Part shown: piece after piece, positions 19,222-26,815 of the stretch
Layout: the number at the start of each line of letters is the position of its first letter
Position numbering within the stretch: the first letter of the stretch is position 1
DNA from: Desulfatirhabdium butyrativorans DSM 18734
Lineage (GTDB): Bacteria > Desulfobacterota > Desulfobacteria > Desulfobacterales > Desulfatirhabdiaceae
Direction of reading: 5' to 3'
Assembly (NCBI RefSeq): GCF_000429925.1
Contig: NZ_AUCU01000032.1
Location: 1-61,196, forward strand
Length of the DNA stretch: 61,196 nt
Program-made: the position numbers and the translations under genes
Notes under the pieces: model-generated
Database searches by the model: none
What the model was told of the DNA's origin: nothing
Seen by the model: only the letters and a program-made list of their open reading frames with translations

Positions 19222-19818
19222 ATGAGTCGGCAACAACAGATACTGGAACTTGCCAAGAAAAAAGGGATTATCCGGGCCGAGGACGTCAAGGCGGTGGGGA
19301 TTTCTCGAAACTATCTGTATCGAATGCACAAAGAAGGTCTTCTGGAGAAGAATGCCGTGGGTCTCTACATCTTGCCGGATGCTCTCGTGAGAGAGAACTT
19401 GTCTCTGGCGGAGGTTGCGAAAAGGATGCCTCACGCTGTTGTTTGTCTGATTTCCGCCCTGAGTTACCACGAAATCACCACGCAGATTCCTCATGAGATA
19501 TGGCTGACCATCCCGAGAGGTTCTTGGCGGCCGGAGGTGGAACACCCACCGCTTAACCTGACCTATGTTTCAGGACCGGCCTATTCGTTTGGTATTCAGG
19601 AGCATGTCATAAACGGCGTGGCGGTTAAAATTTACAGTCCTGCAAAGACGGTGGCTGATTGCTTCAAGTTTCGCAACAAGGTCGGTCTCGATGTCGCCAT
19701 TGAAGCGCTCCGCGAAGCGTGGCGCTCACGTAAAGTCACAATGGATGAGCTTGTGGAAGCCGCTGGAATCGACAGAGTGTTGAAAATCATGCGCCCATAT
19801 CTTGAGGCGACGGTATGA
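19222..19818 (+). CDS. abiEi: AbiEi-type antitoxin / transcriptional repressor
   Basis: This 198-aa protein has an N-terminal winged-helix segment (ILELAKKKGIIRAEDVKAVG, then GISRNYLYRMHKEGLLEK) and the C-terminal AbiEi domain (IYSPAKTVADCFKFRNKVG). In type IV toxin-antitoxin systems AbiEi neutralises the nucleotidyltransferase AbiEii without binding it and represses the operon. The ATG at 19222 follows aaggag, and the upstream TTG at 19204 is less likely. The stop overlaps the start of the AbiEii reading frame (ATGA). The toxin behind it is truncated, so this is now an orphan antitoxin. Confidence 0.85.
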   Translation: MSRQQQILELAKKKGIIRAEDVKAVGISRNYLYRMHKEGLLEKNAVGLYILPDALVRENLSLAEVAKRMPHAVVCLISALSYHEITTQIPHEIWLTIPRGSWRPEVEHPPLNLTYVSGPAYSFGIQEHVINGVAVKIYSPAKTVADCFKFRNKVGLDVAIEALREAWRSRKVTMDELVEAAGIDRVLKIMRPYLEATV

Positions 19819-20309
19819 ACCAGTACAAGAAAAACGTTGCCCAATCAATCTTTCATCGGCTGCTGAACCGTGCCAAAACCAACAGGGAAGACTTCAATCT
19901 TCTGCTCTCCCGGTACGGCATGGAGCGATTCCTTTACCGGCTCAGCGTCTCGGCTCACAATGGGCGATTTATTCCCCCAAGGGGGCCGTTACGGCACAAG
20001 ATCGGCAATGCCAAACCGCTTGGCATGGGAAGTTGCCACATCCGGATCGAACGATGGGAACTGTTGCCGGATGCACGGCGCCGTTTTACCAGTCTGCAAA
20101 CCAACCACATCCGACAGTTGGAGGGCGAAGCCCTGAAAACCGAAATCGGGCGCTGGATTCAGGGGTATGTGACCGACCGCTCCGAGACGATGGATCGTTT
20201 CCGAAAAATGATGATCTGGGATGAAGCCGATACGAGAATCTTCTCCTATCCGACATTTGAATGGTTTCGGAATCCGAATACATCGGGCCTGCCGCTCAAA
20301 CGAATGTGA
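19815..20309 (+). pseudogene. Chimera: AbiEii N terminus fused in frame to Cas7 RAMP C terminus
   Basis: The first 52 or so codons (19815-19970) read MNQYKKNVAQSIFHRLLNRA and on to RLSVSAHNGRF, the usual start of an AbiEii nucleotidyltransferase. At 19971 the sequence switches to the duplicated RAMP 3' end and stays in frame for 112 codons to the RAMP stop. The AbiEii catalytic core lies beyond the joint and is lost, so no toxin can be made. The RAMP part lacks the fold's N-terminal half. The open chimeric frame is probably an accident of the joint, but it could still be translated through the ATGA overlap with abiEi. Confidence 0.9.
19971..20309. repeat. Direct repeat, right copy: RAMP 3' end
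   Basis: This is the partner of 7585-7923, at a constant offset of 12,386 bp and with no indels. Here the RAMP gene lacks its first two thirds. Further homology to the left copy resumes at 21013, after an insertion that holds a toxin-antitoxin pair. Confidence 0.92.
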
Positions 20310-20401
20310 CATTTATGGCTTCCATGGACTCGATTTTGACACCTGGCCCCCGGCGAAGCCAACAATTCGTTGTGAATACCCATACCTTCCTGGGGAGTTC
20401 T

Positions 20402-20680
20402 TCAGGAAAGCCGATCCGGGATTTCCAAGTATATATCCTTTCGATGGCGAATGCCCAAAATTCTGATCTCGCTTTCGACAACCTTGAATACGATTCGAAA
20501 ATCTCCGACACGAAGTTTCCAGTAACCCTTCAGGGTCTTTCGCAACGGCTGGCCATAATCCTGAGGCGAAACAACCAACCTTTCTTCTATGGCTTTTTTA
20601 ATGCGCTGCTTCATCTTGTTGTCGATAAGCGGGAGATCGACGGTTTTGACATCCGGATGATATTTCAGAGAAAAAGGCAT
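20402..20680 (-). CDS. RelE/ParE-family toxin
   Basis: This 92-aa protein has the compact RelE fold pattern: a helical start, then GYWKLRVGDFRIVFKVVE and IRILGIRHRKDIY, typical of the central beta sheet with its basic residues. RelE toxins are ribosome-dependent mRNA endonucleases; some ParE relatives poison gyrase, and which applies here is uncertain. The gene follows its antitoxin with a 3-bp gap. The pair sits inside the right-hand copy of the duplicated segment and is absent from the left-hand copy, so it arrived after the duplication or was lost from the other side. Confidence 0.85.
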   Translation of the reverse strand: MPFSLKYHPDVKTVDLPLIDNKMKQRIKKAIEERLVVSPQDYGQPLRKTLKGYWKLRVGDFRIVFKVVESEIRILGIRHRKDIYLEIPDRLS

Positions 20681-20683
20681 GCG

Positions 20684-20911
20684 CTATTCCCACGCCTCTT
20701 CATGTGTGAGACCTGCGGCACTATCAAAAGTACTTTCCCGTTTTTCGGCAAATTCGCAAAGGGCTGCGTCTTCTCGAAGCTCCAGCGCATCCCTGATCAA
20801 ATCCCGTGCAACCATAGAAAGCGGAACATCCTGCGCAGAGGCTATCGCAAGCATGGCACCGTAAGTCTGGCGGTCAATAACAATATTAACCCTTGGGTTT
20901 TTGGCTGGCAT
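20684..20911 (-). CDS. Ribbon-helix-helix antitoxin of the RelE-type pair
   Basis: This 75-aa protein starts PRVNIVIDRQTYGAMLAIA, a beta strand and helix typical of ribbon-helix-helix DNA-binding antitoxins, followed by VPLSMVARDLIRDAL. The acidic tail (TFDSAAGLTHEEAWE) should wrap the toxin. It has a good ribosome binding site (aaggag). Two copies of tgtaac (20936-20954) lie upstream beside a TTGACA-like element at 20957-20962 on the minus strand. This is the expected place for autorepression. Confidence 0.82.
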   Translation of the reverse strand: MPAKNPRVNIVIDRQTYGAMLAIASAQDVPLSMVARDLIRDALELREDAALCEFAEKRESTFDSAAGLTHEEAWE

Positions 20912-21012
20912 GGCTCAATCTCCTTTTCGGTGAGGTGTAACACTTGTGTGTAACCGTGTCAATATGTGAGGACTTCGCTAAGAGGTCGGATATCCCGCGT
21001 ACCGCGGGATCG

Positions 21013-21068
21013 TGCTGCATCCCTCGTCGTTGCGGCGTACGTCTAAGTAGTGCCTGAACGGAAAACCC
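21013..21068. repeat. Dispersed repeat shared with 7964-8019
   Basis: Fifty-six bases are nearly identical at 7964-8019 (gctgcatccctcgtcgttgc ... ctgaacggaaaaccc). The terminal ctgaacggaaaaccc also appears inverted at 17221-17236. The segment is either part of the duplicated block or a small repeat element common in this genome. Confidence 0.75.
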
Positions 21069-21198
21069 ATTTTGGGTACAACCTGAGCCGGAGGGCGGGC
21101 TGTTTTGCGATGCAGCGGGAACTTGTCTGAAGCCGCCGTCACACGGGGGCCAATTGGACCAAACGACTTCCGCATTGGCGTGCACAGAGGAATATCCC

Positions 21199-21741
21199 AT
21201 GGGAACATTTACCGCACAGATCTTGGTAGGCAACTCGCATCCCTATCACGACGGCATCGAGCCGACGCACTACCTCTTTCTTTCCGAAAACAGCAGGCCA
21301 GCCTGGATGCTGACATCTCAAAACGTCATTCCCAGAGATTTCGACCGGCATCCACCGATTCCTTCGCCCATCGTCTGGATTCAGACGGTGGAAAACATGC
21401 TCGAAGACGCCTTGCTCATGATCGCCTATTCCATCGCCCGAAACCCGGAGATCCAAACGATGGCCCGTTCCTTTACCGACATGCGACATGCGCGGCGCCG
21501 CGAACTCTACGACATGTTCACGGAGGAACAGCGGCACCAGCTTTACCAGAAATGTCGTCAAGCAGAAAATTTCCCCAAATTGATCATTTCGGTTTTCCAA
21601 CATTCCACCATCCGAAACCAGATTGCCGTTTTAGAACAGTATCGGATGGATTTCGAGGTGTGTATGGTCTGTTATTCGAAGATGCAAAACGGTATGAACG
21701 GTCAAACCGAGATATGGGGAGCCCCGCCGACGACAAGATGA
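21199..21741 (+). CDS. Gene X: unrecognised protein linked to the III-D operon
   Basis: This 180-aa protein belongs to no family I know. The N-terminal part (TAQILVGNSHPYHDGIEPTH, YLFLSENSRPAWML) looks like alternating strands, and the rest is helical (VENMLEDALLMIAYSIARNP and on). The ATG at 21199 has an agagga site. A truncated copy lies directly behind the III-D RAMP gene at 8021-8235. In the reconstructed ancestral order this gene is therefore the next plus-strand gene after the RAMP operon, which makes it a candidate III-D accessory or effector (inference). No HEPN, PD-(D/E)XK or transmembrane motif is obvious. Confidence 0.7.
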   Translation: MGTFTAQILVGNSHPYHDGIEPTHYLFLSENSRPAWMLTSQNVIPRDFDRHPPIPSPIVWIQTVENMLEDALLMIAYSIARNPEIQTMARSFTDMRHARRRELYDMFTEEQRHQLYQKCRQAENFPKLIISVFQHSTIRNQIAVLEQYRMDFEVCMVCYSKMQNGMNGQTEIWGAPPTTR

Positions 21742-22169
21742 GGGCATGCCTTTCCATTCGAATTGACGATTGCCGGTCCGACAAGCTCAAGAGCTATCCT
21801 ACAAGCAAAGGTAGCCCGGGTTTCCAAACCCGGGATTTGAATCCCGAACTACAAGCCAATCCTTCGTTTCAGGAAACGACCGTTTTCTATATGTCAGGCT
21901 TTTTACGCGTCAATTCACTTTATGCTTGATTTCCACTTTTTGAAACGATAGTTGAGATGATGTTGTTTCATTGACATCATGGTTAACTTTCAAATGGTTC
22001 GTTCATCCTGGGCGGCTTGCGCCAAACGCTTTCGGCACGCTGATGCCGCCCGGCTTATCCAGAATCGTCATACCCAAAAGGCAAAGGTGCGTATCCAACG
22101 CGTGGAGCACATGGCACTACAAGCTCGCGCCAATTCTGTATTTCATAAAGCGATCCGATAGAGGCGCCC
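21742..22169. other. Intergenic region with palindromic repeat
   Basis: No convincing gene is present. The region contains a short repetitive element at 21811-21852 with a perfect 9-bp stem (cccgggttt/aaacccggg, 21815-21834), of the common extragenic palindrome type. A 60-codon frame at 21979-22161 has no recognisable features. Confidence 0.6.
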
Positions 22170-23057
22170 ATGCATTACGACATTGCCGAAAAAGTATTGA
22201 TCGAAAAGTGCCGGGAAACGATTTTGAAGCATCTGCTCGGCATCCCTGCCTCCATGTCCGTTCTCATCGAGGACCTTCCCCAGGAAACCGTATCGGTTCG
22301 ACGAAGCGACTTCCCGATCCGGGTTTACGACGAAAGAGGCCAGCCGTCCATTGTTCTGCTCGAACTGAAATCGAAATGGGAATCGAATGTCGGCCTTCAG
22401 ATCCTCGACTACCGGGTTCGGTACAAGCTGAAATACAAATGGCCGGTGCTTTCGTTCGTCCTGCTGCTGACGCCTGCCGAAACAGCCACCGACTGCTACG
22501 AGGACGAAGAGATCCGGTTTACCTATCGGCTCATCAAAATCTACGAGATCGATGCATCCAAAATCATGGCCGACGATATCACCTGTTTGATGCCATTCAT
22601 CCCCTTGATGAAAGATGGAAAACGATATATTTTAGAAGCCGAGGACAAGATCTGCCGCAGCGACATCCATCACACTGACAAGGCCGACATGATCACGATC
22701 ATGGCTATTTTATCCGGACTCGTATCCCGCAAACTACCCGGAGAAATCATCACCAGAAGGAGGAACCTCATGATCGAATCCGTTGCGTACGACATACTCA
22801 AGGAAGAGGGCTACCGGGATGGATGGGAGAAAGGCCTCGAAAGAGGACTGGAAAAGGGTATTGAAAATGGCATCAGAAAAGGCATTGAGCAGGGAATTGA
22901 GCAGGGAATTGAGCAGGGAATTGAAAAAGGTCTGGAACGCTCGATCCGCAAAATGATGCTTAAGGGATTCAAGCCACAGGAAATTGCAGAAATTCTGGAT
23001 GTGGAAATCGGCAAAGTACTCAAGATCACCGATTTTTCCAGTTCAGCAGATATCTGA
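22170..23057 (+). CDS. Rpn/PD-(D/E)XK-type nuclease with GIEQ repeat tail
   Basis: This 295-aa protein's N-terminal domain shows the PD-(D/E)XK pattern: SDFPIRVYDERGQPSIVLLELKSKWE, with an Asp about ten residues before E-L-K. This matches the Rpn/YhgA-like transposase-nuclease group, which cuts DNA and can promote recombination. After residue 215 comes a tail of four-residue GIEQ/GIEK/GLER units encoded by 12-bp tandem repeats (22881-22930), then a short helix-turn-helix-like end (MMLKGFKPQEIAEILDVEIG). Such repeat tails are common in this group and may vary in length. It stands between gene X and csx20 and may be a passenger. Confidence 0.75.
   Translation: MHYDIAEKVLIEKCRETILKHLLGIPASMSVLIEDLPQETVSVRRSDFPIRVYDERGQPSIVLLELKSKWESNVGLQILDYRVRYKLKYKWPVLSFVLLLTPAETATDCYEDEEIRFTYRLIKIYEIDASKIMADDITCLMPFIPLMKDGKRYILEAEDKICRSDIHHTDKADMITIMAILSGLVSRKLPGEIITRRRNLMIESVAYDILKEEGYRDGWEKGLERGLEKGIENGIRKGIEQGIEQGIEQGIEKGLERSIRKMMLKGFKPQEIAEILDVEIGKVLKITDFSSSADI
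22881..22930. repeat. 12-bp in-frame tandem repeat (GIEQ codons)
   Basis: Four units of ggaattgagcag or near variants stand in tandem, each coding Gly-Ile-Glu-Gln/Lys. A change in copy number would lengthen or shorten the linker without a frameshift. Confidence 0.85.
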
Positions 23058-23277
23058 TAGACTCGTAAACGGTCGATGAATCTCCAACGAGCCGCATGGG
23101 AACAAGGACACCTGCCCCGAACGATCTCGATGAACGCCGACAAGGGGTTATACGACGACCGCGAGATTCCCCTATAGAACAATAGGTTTTCGTTCGGACA
23201 CAACATGGGGGCAGCCGCTGTTCCTTTAGACCGCTGACTCCTATGGTCAAGACAAGGACTATCGAAAGCGCCCTTCC

Positions 23278-23745
23278 ATGTCCCAATTGCTGCTCCTGTT
23301 CAATCACGAACTGACCCTCGTCCAGAAAGCCGATGCACGACAACGGCTGGGCGTGGAAACCTTCCTGTCTCCCCCGGAGGAAATCCGCGCATTGTGGTGT
23401 CAGATTCCACCGGAGCTGGATCACCTGGCGGACTACCTCGCCTCTGTCCAACAATGGCTGCAAACACATGGCAAGCCAGGTGATGCCATCCTGATCCAGG
23501 GGGATTTTGGCGCTTGCTTCTACATGGCGCAGGCAGCTTTTTCATTAGGTCTCATCCCCGTTTACGCCACCACCCGGCGAGAGGCTGTCGAAACGCCCAT
23601 GCCAGACGGCTCCATCCAGTTGACGCATCGCTTTCGGCATGCAGGCTTTCGGCGATATGAACGATTCATCGAGGAGGACAGCGCTGAAAGAACATTACTC
23701 AGGCCGAAAGCCGAAAAACCGGTTCTTTTGCAGCAGCCGTCATGA
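23278..23745 (+). CDS. csx20: Csx20, type III CRISPR-associated protein
   Basis: This 155-aa protein is recognised as Csx20 by its start (QLLLLFNHELTLVQKADA), the central HGKPGDAILIQGDFGACF, PVYATTRREAVE, and the closing LTHRFRHAGFRRYERF. Csx20 is a small CRISPR accessory protein of type III loci, and a ring-nuclease or cyclic-nucleotide-binding role has been proposed for this group. It should tune the signal made by Cas10. It is 15 kb from cas10, but close to gene X and directly ahead of a Lon-like protease gene. A possible ATGA overlap (ATG at 23742) joins it to that gene, with a frameshift needed to reach the protease frame. Confidence 0.82.
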   Translation: MSQLLLLFNHELTLVQKADARQRLGVETFLSPPEEIRALWCQIPPELDHLADYLASVQQWLQTHGKPGDAILIQGDFGACFYMAQAAFSLGLIPVYATTRREAVETPMPDGSIQLTHRFRHAGFRRYERFIEEDSAERTLLRPKAEKPVLLQQPS

Positions 23746-23833
23746 TCTCGCGTATCCCCATAAAGCGCCTGCTTCTCGAAACGTTTTCCACGGCATTCAT
23801 CCTGCAGAACCTTTCCCGGCCGGATCAAATCGA

Positions 23834-24697
23834 ATGGCCTCGATCGCGCCGCAGTTCGAACAATTGCTGAACCATCTGAAAGCGCGGGTTCCCGAATACG
23901 TCCACCCGCTCCTTGATCTGTCGGCAGCGGCCCATTTTTTGCTGAATCCACCCGATCCGAACGATAATCCCGCCGGAAGATGGTTCCTGGAGGCGCTTTC
24001 CGCTAACCTTCTGCCTGACGCAATCCGTGATGATCGATCCGCAGCCTGGCGTTTGACGACCGTCATCGTGGTAGATGCGGATCGGCGAGCCCGGATCACG
24101 ACCTTCATGGTCGGCGCGCTGACCCATTCTGCTCCTGCAATCTTTCCCGAATGGGCTGCTTCCGTGCTGGACGATGCCACCCGATCGGCCATCCGCGATG
24201 CCTTTCAAGCCGCCAGTTCCCTGACCGACAGCGACCGTTCCTTCTTTTGCTTTCCGCTGTTGCCGCCAAATGGGCCGGGGCGGATCGAGAGACGTTCGAT
24301 TGGCCTTCCAATCGCCCTGACTGCTCTTTCCGCCCTTACCGGAAAGCCGATGGCGGATTCGATGATTGCTACCGGAGACATCGATCCGGCAAATTCCCCG
24401 TTTTCGGTCCGGCCGGTTGCCGATATCCCCGCCAAGGCCGATGTCGCCTGCCGATCCGGGTTTCGGCTGTTGCTGATTCCAGCCAAGGGAGAATCAGCGC
24501 TTCAACGGGATGGCATTTCGATCAAGCCCGTCAATGATCTGGAGCAGGCCTGGCTCTGGGCCAGGTTCTATGCGCCAGGATGGGAAATAGAACTTGATCT
24601 GTTGTACCACACCCAAAACGAACCCGGGCTGCTTGTCGACAGATCCCGAATGCGGCATACAGTAAAGAGTTTCGGATCGAGGCGATCCTGCTGGTAA
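23834..24697 (+). pseudogene. Truncated CRISPR-linked Lon-type Ser/Lys protease
   Basis: The frame encodes a Lon-like proteolytic domain. The stretch RRSIGLPIALTALSALTGK holds Ser155 in the place of the Lon catalytic serine. The stretch VADIPAKADVACRSGFRLLL places Lys201 over the Lon catalytic lysine; the 46-residue Ser-Lys spacing is close to the 43 in E. coli Lon. The AAA+ module of Lon is absent, so this is a stand-alone protease domain of the kind used as a type III effector. At about 24650 the frame runs into an IS3 orfA remnant and ends out of frame, so any C-terminal sensor (CARF or SAVED) is gone. The N terminus is uncertain: an ATG at 23742 overlapping the csx20 stop reads MISRIPIKRLLLETFSTAFI in another frame, which hints at a frameshift. 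Confidence 0.72.
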
Positions 24698-24828
24698 AAG
24701 AGCAAGGCTTATCTGCGGGAGAAGCGGCCAATCGTTTAATGATTCCCAAGACAACGCTCAATGGCATTGACTTTCATCTGCAAAATCCTTCGATTTCGTC
24801 TTGTGTCTCAGCTTGGTCACCCTCATAG
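24658..24828 (+). pseudogene. IS3-family orfA remnant
   Basis: Translation from 24658 gives YSKEFRIEAILLVKEQGLSA then GEAANRLMIPKTTLNGI, the helix-turn-helix start of an IS3-type OrfA. There is no start codon, and similarity fades after about 38 codons. No orfB follows. It truncates the Lon-like gene. Confidence 0.75.
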
Positions 24829-24833
24829 TCAGT

Positions 24834-25466
24834 TCAGCAACCCATTTTCGCCTTGGCAAAATCAATCAATCGTTTTGCCCAGGGGGATGCCGCTGTTACC
24901 ATCTCCGGTGAAACGAGCGCCAAGAGTTTAAATGCGTGTTCACCTTTGACGTACTTTGATTTGGTTTTGCTGTTTATAGTTGCGTCAGAAAATGCCTTAT
25001 AAACCTGCTCCTTTGCAACCGACTCGATCCTATTCCCTGCTGCCGGCAAGGCGTTTGCGTTGAAGCCCTGGCCAAAGAAATTCTGGAGGGTGCCTCTATC
25101 GGCCAAAAACCAAGCTTCCATACATTGGACCATCAAATGACAATCCGCATCGTAAACATTTTCAGGTTGATCCCACTGATCACCGGAGCGATTTTTTAAA
25201 TGTTGCCATGGATGCCAACCCTTCGGATCGTCTCCTTCTTGGTATTCGGCTGGCACCGGTGCTTCGCTGTCAACCAACAGTAAAGCGTCCTCACCGGAGT
25301 TGATTGCCGTGCAAAAGGAGTCGTAAGCATTCTGCCTGCTCCCGCAGGCAACAATTCTCGGCATTTTTCCCTTCAAACCGGCCTTACTCAAAAAAACTGA
25401 AAAGCCCATACGGCAGGCCGTTTTGAGCATACTGGAATCGCCCCCTCCTTCGACGTACAGTTTCAC
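24834..25466 (-). CDS. DUF4276-type Toprim protein, partner of an AAA ATPase
   Basis: This 210-aa protein begins [20 protein letters not shown], a Toprim-like first motif with the conserved glutamate, followed by EDALLLVDSEAPVP as the acidic second motif. This matches the DUF4276 family. Toprim proteins paired with RecF/OLD-like ATPases act as nucleases in several antiphage systems (OLD, PARIS and AbiL-type pairs are the closest ideas). The start overlaps the ATPase stop by 4 bp, so the pair is translationally coupled. Target and trigger cannot be read from sequence. Confidence 0.75.
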   Translation of the reverse strand: MKLYVEGGGDSSMLKTACRMGFSVFLSKAGLKGKMPRIVACGSRQNAYDSFCTAINSGEDALLLVDSEAPVPAEYQEGDDPKGWHPWQHLKNRSGDQWDQPENVYDADCHLMVQCMEAWFLADRGTLQNFFGQGFNANALPAAGNRIESVAKEQVYKAFSDATINSKTKSKYVKGEHAFKLLALVSPEMVTAASPWAKRLIDFAKAKMGC

Positions 25467-26629
25467 CAGCGAGTTCCTCCTATTTCACCACGAGTCCACA
25501 ATTCACCCAGACGATATTTTTCAAGCCATGGCTTAAGACCATCAGCGCTTAATCGGCGAAGCACAGTTCCATCCTTTCCCTTCTCGCAGACCACGACTGA
25601 TTCTGGCTGATCGGTCATTGCATCAACCAAGACATCCGAATGAGTAGTAACAATTAGCTGACATCGCTCTGATGCTTCTTTCATAAGTTCAGCAAGAGTC
25701 GGAAGAACATCCGGGTGCAACCCAAGTTCCGGCTCTTCAATACATATCAGTGGTGGTGGTGTCGGATGGCAAAGGATGGCAAGGAGGCAAAGATAGCGAA
25801 GTGTTCCGTCAGAAAGACGCGCCGCTGGGACTGTAAATCGCCCTTCCTGAAAAAATACCTGGACGGTTCCGCCTTCTATATGGACGTCGTAATCATCGAT
25901 TCCGTCATAAAGCGCTTGCAATGCTTTCAGGAAACGCACTTTCACTGAGGGTTCGCGACGAAGACGATTCAATACTAAGCCAAGGTTGCTCGCATCAGGC
26001 TCTAATTCGTCATTGGGCAGATCTGCCTTTTGTGGCAGGCGGGGAACAGTGCAGCGACCAAAGCTCCATTCCCTGTAAAGCTTTATACTGCCGAATTTTT
26101 GAGCCAAATAAGTTATTTCCGGATATTGATCAGGATCACGTCGTTGGGAAAGAATAGATTTTTCAAGATTTACATCCTCTTGACGTAGTACACGGATATC
26201 GCCTCTTACGTTGAGTGTCGGTCTGCCAGAATTGAAATGGTAGTAAAAATATGGTTCAGGGTGCCTTTTATCTACGGGCTTCTCGTTCTCAACTTTTTCA
26301 TCAACTATCTCAAATCTCTGATTTACTGCGGTAAATGATAGGACATACCGAAGGCTTTGAGGACCATTTGGGTTACCAACGAGAATATCTAATGATGCCG
26401 TAGGGGTGTCTTTAGCGCCTTTCCAAAGCCAATCACGGACACCGCCTCCTTCACGAATCGGTTTTAATAGTTGTTCCGGCGCACTTCGAACCAACTCTAT
26501 CGATTCCAATAGATTTGATTTCCCAGAACCATTGGGGCCAATAATCACATTCAACGGCTTCAAGGGGATAAATTCGGACTTGTCAGCGAAACTCAAGAAA
26601 TTGCTTAGTTTAATCTCATGGATCAGCAT
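25463..26629 (-). CDS. RecF/OLD-like AAA ATPase (AAA_21 type)
   Basis: This 388-aa ATPase begins [20 protein letters not shown] and has Walker [19 protein letters not shown], an ABC-like [12 protein letters not shown] signature, Walker [20 protein letters not shown] and the switch histidine in [14 protein letters not shown]. It lacks the C-terminal Toprim domain of OLD proteins, which is supplied by the next gene. In comparable systems the ATPase forms the sensor and holds the effector until a phage trigger appears (inference). The upstream flank is transposase debris, so the pair may have arrived on a mobile element. Confidence 0.82.
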   Translation of the reverse strand: MLIHEIKLSNFLSFADKSEFIPLKPLNVIIGPNGSGKSNLLESIELVRSAPEQLLKPIREGGGVRDWLWKGAKDTPTASLDILVGNPNGPQSLRYVLSFTAVNQRFEIVDEKVENEKPVDKRHPEPYFYYHFNSGRPTLNVRGDIRVLRQEDVNLEKSILSQRRDPDQYPEITYLAQKFGSIKLYREWSFGRCTVPRLPQKADLPNDELEPDASNLGLVLNRLRREPSVKVRFLKALQALYDGIDDYDVHIEGGTVQVFFQEGRFTVPAARLSDGTLRYLCLLAILCHPTPPPLICIEEPELGLHPDVLPTLAELMKEASERCQLIVTTHSDVLVDAMTDQPESVVVCEKGKDGTVLRRLSADGLKPWLEKYRLGELWTRGEIGGTRW

Positions 26630-26639
26630 GAAAGTTCTC

Positions 26640-26815
26640 CCTATGATTCAACAACCAACCGCACCCTGGCCGGGTTCTGACCCTTGGTGTGTTGATCGAT
26701 GTACACCTCAAAGCGTTTTTCATCTCCGCCGGGGTGGCCGGGCCGTCGGTGACTTGCAAGGCTTGTTGCAACTTCTCGGTCTTGATGGTGACCTTGACCA
26801 AGCCTGAGAGCTGAG
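26640..26815 (-). pseudogene. C-terminal remnant of an unidentified protein
   Basis: Combining two minus-strand frames gives [20 protein letters not shown], then PATPAEMK, then [20 protein letters not shown] and a stop. This reads like the C terminus of a large ATP-binding defence protein (a DUF499- or DUF6079-like tail is one idea, unproven). It ends 11 bp ahead of the AAA ATPase gene. A frameshift near 26725 and the missing upstream part mark it as a relic. Confidence 0.4.

Noticed and set aside
20261-20953. 230-codon plus-strand frame
   Set aside because: Antisense to the RelE-type toxin-antitoxin pair, which has its own ribosome binding sites and family motifs.
21811-21852. Considered as a tRNA T-arm or terminator
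   Set aside because: No cloverleaf can be drawn and no T-run follows; it fits a common extragenic palindrome.
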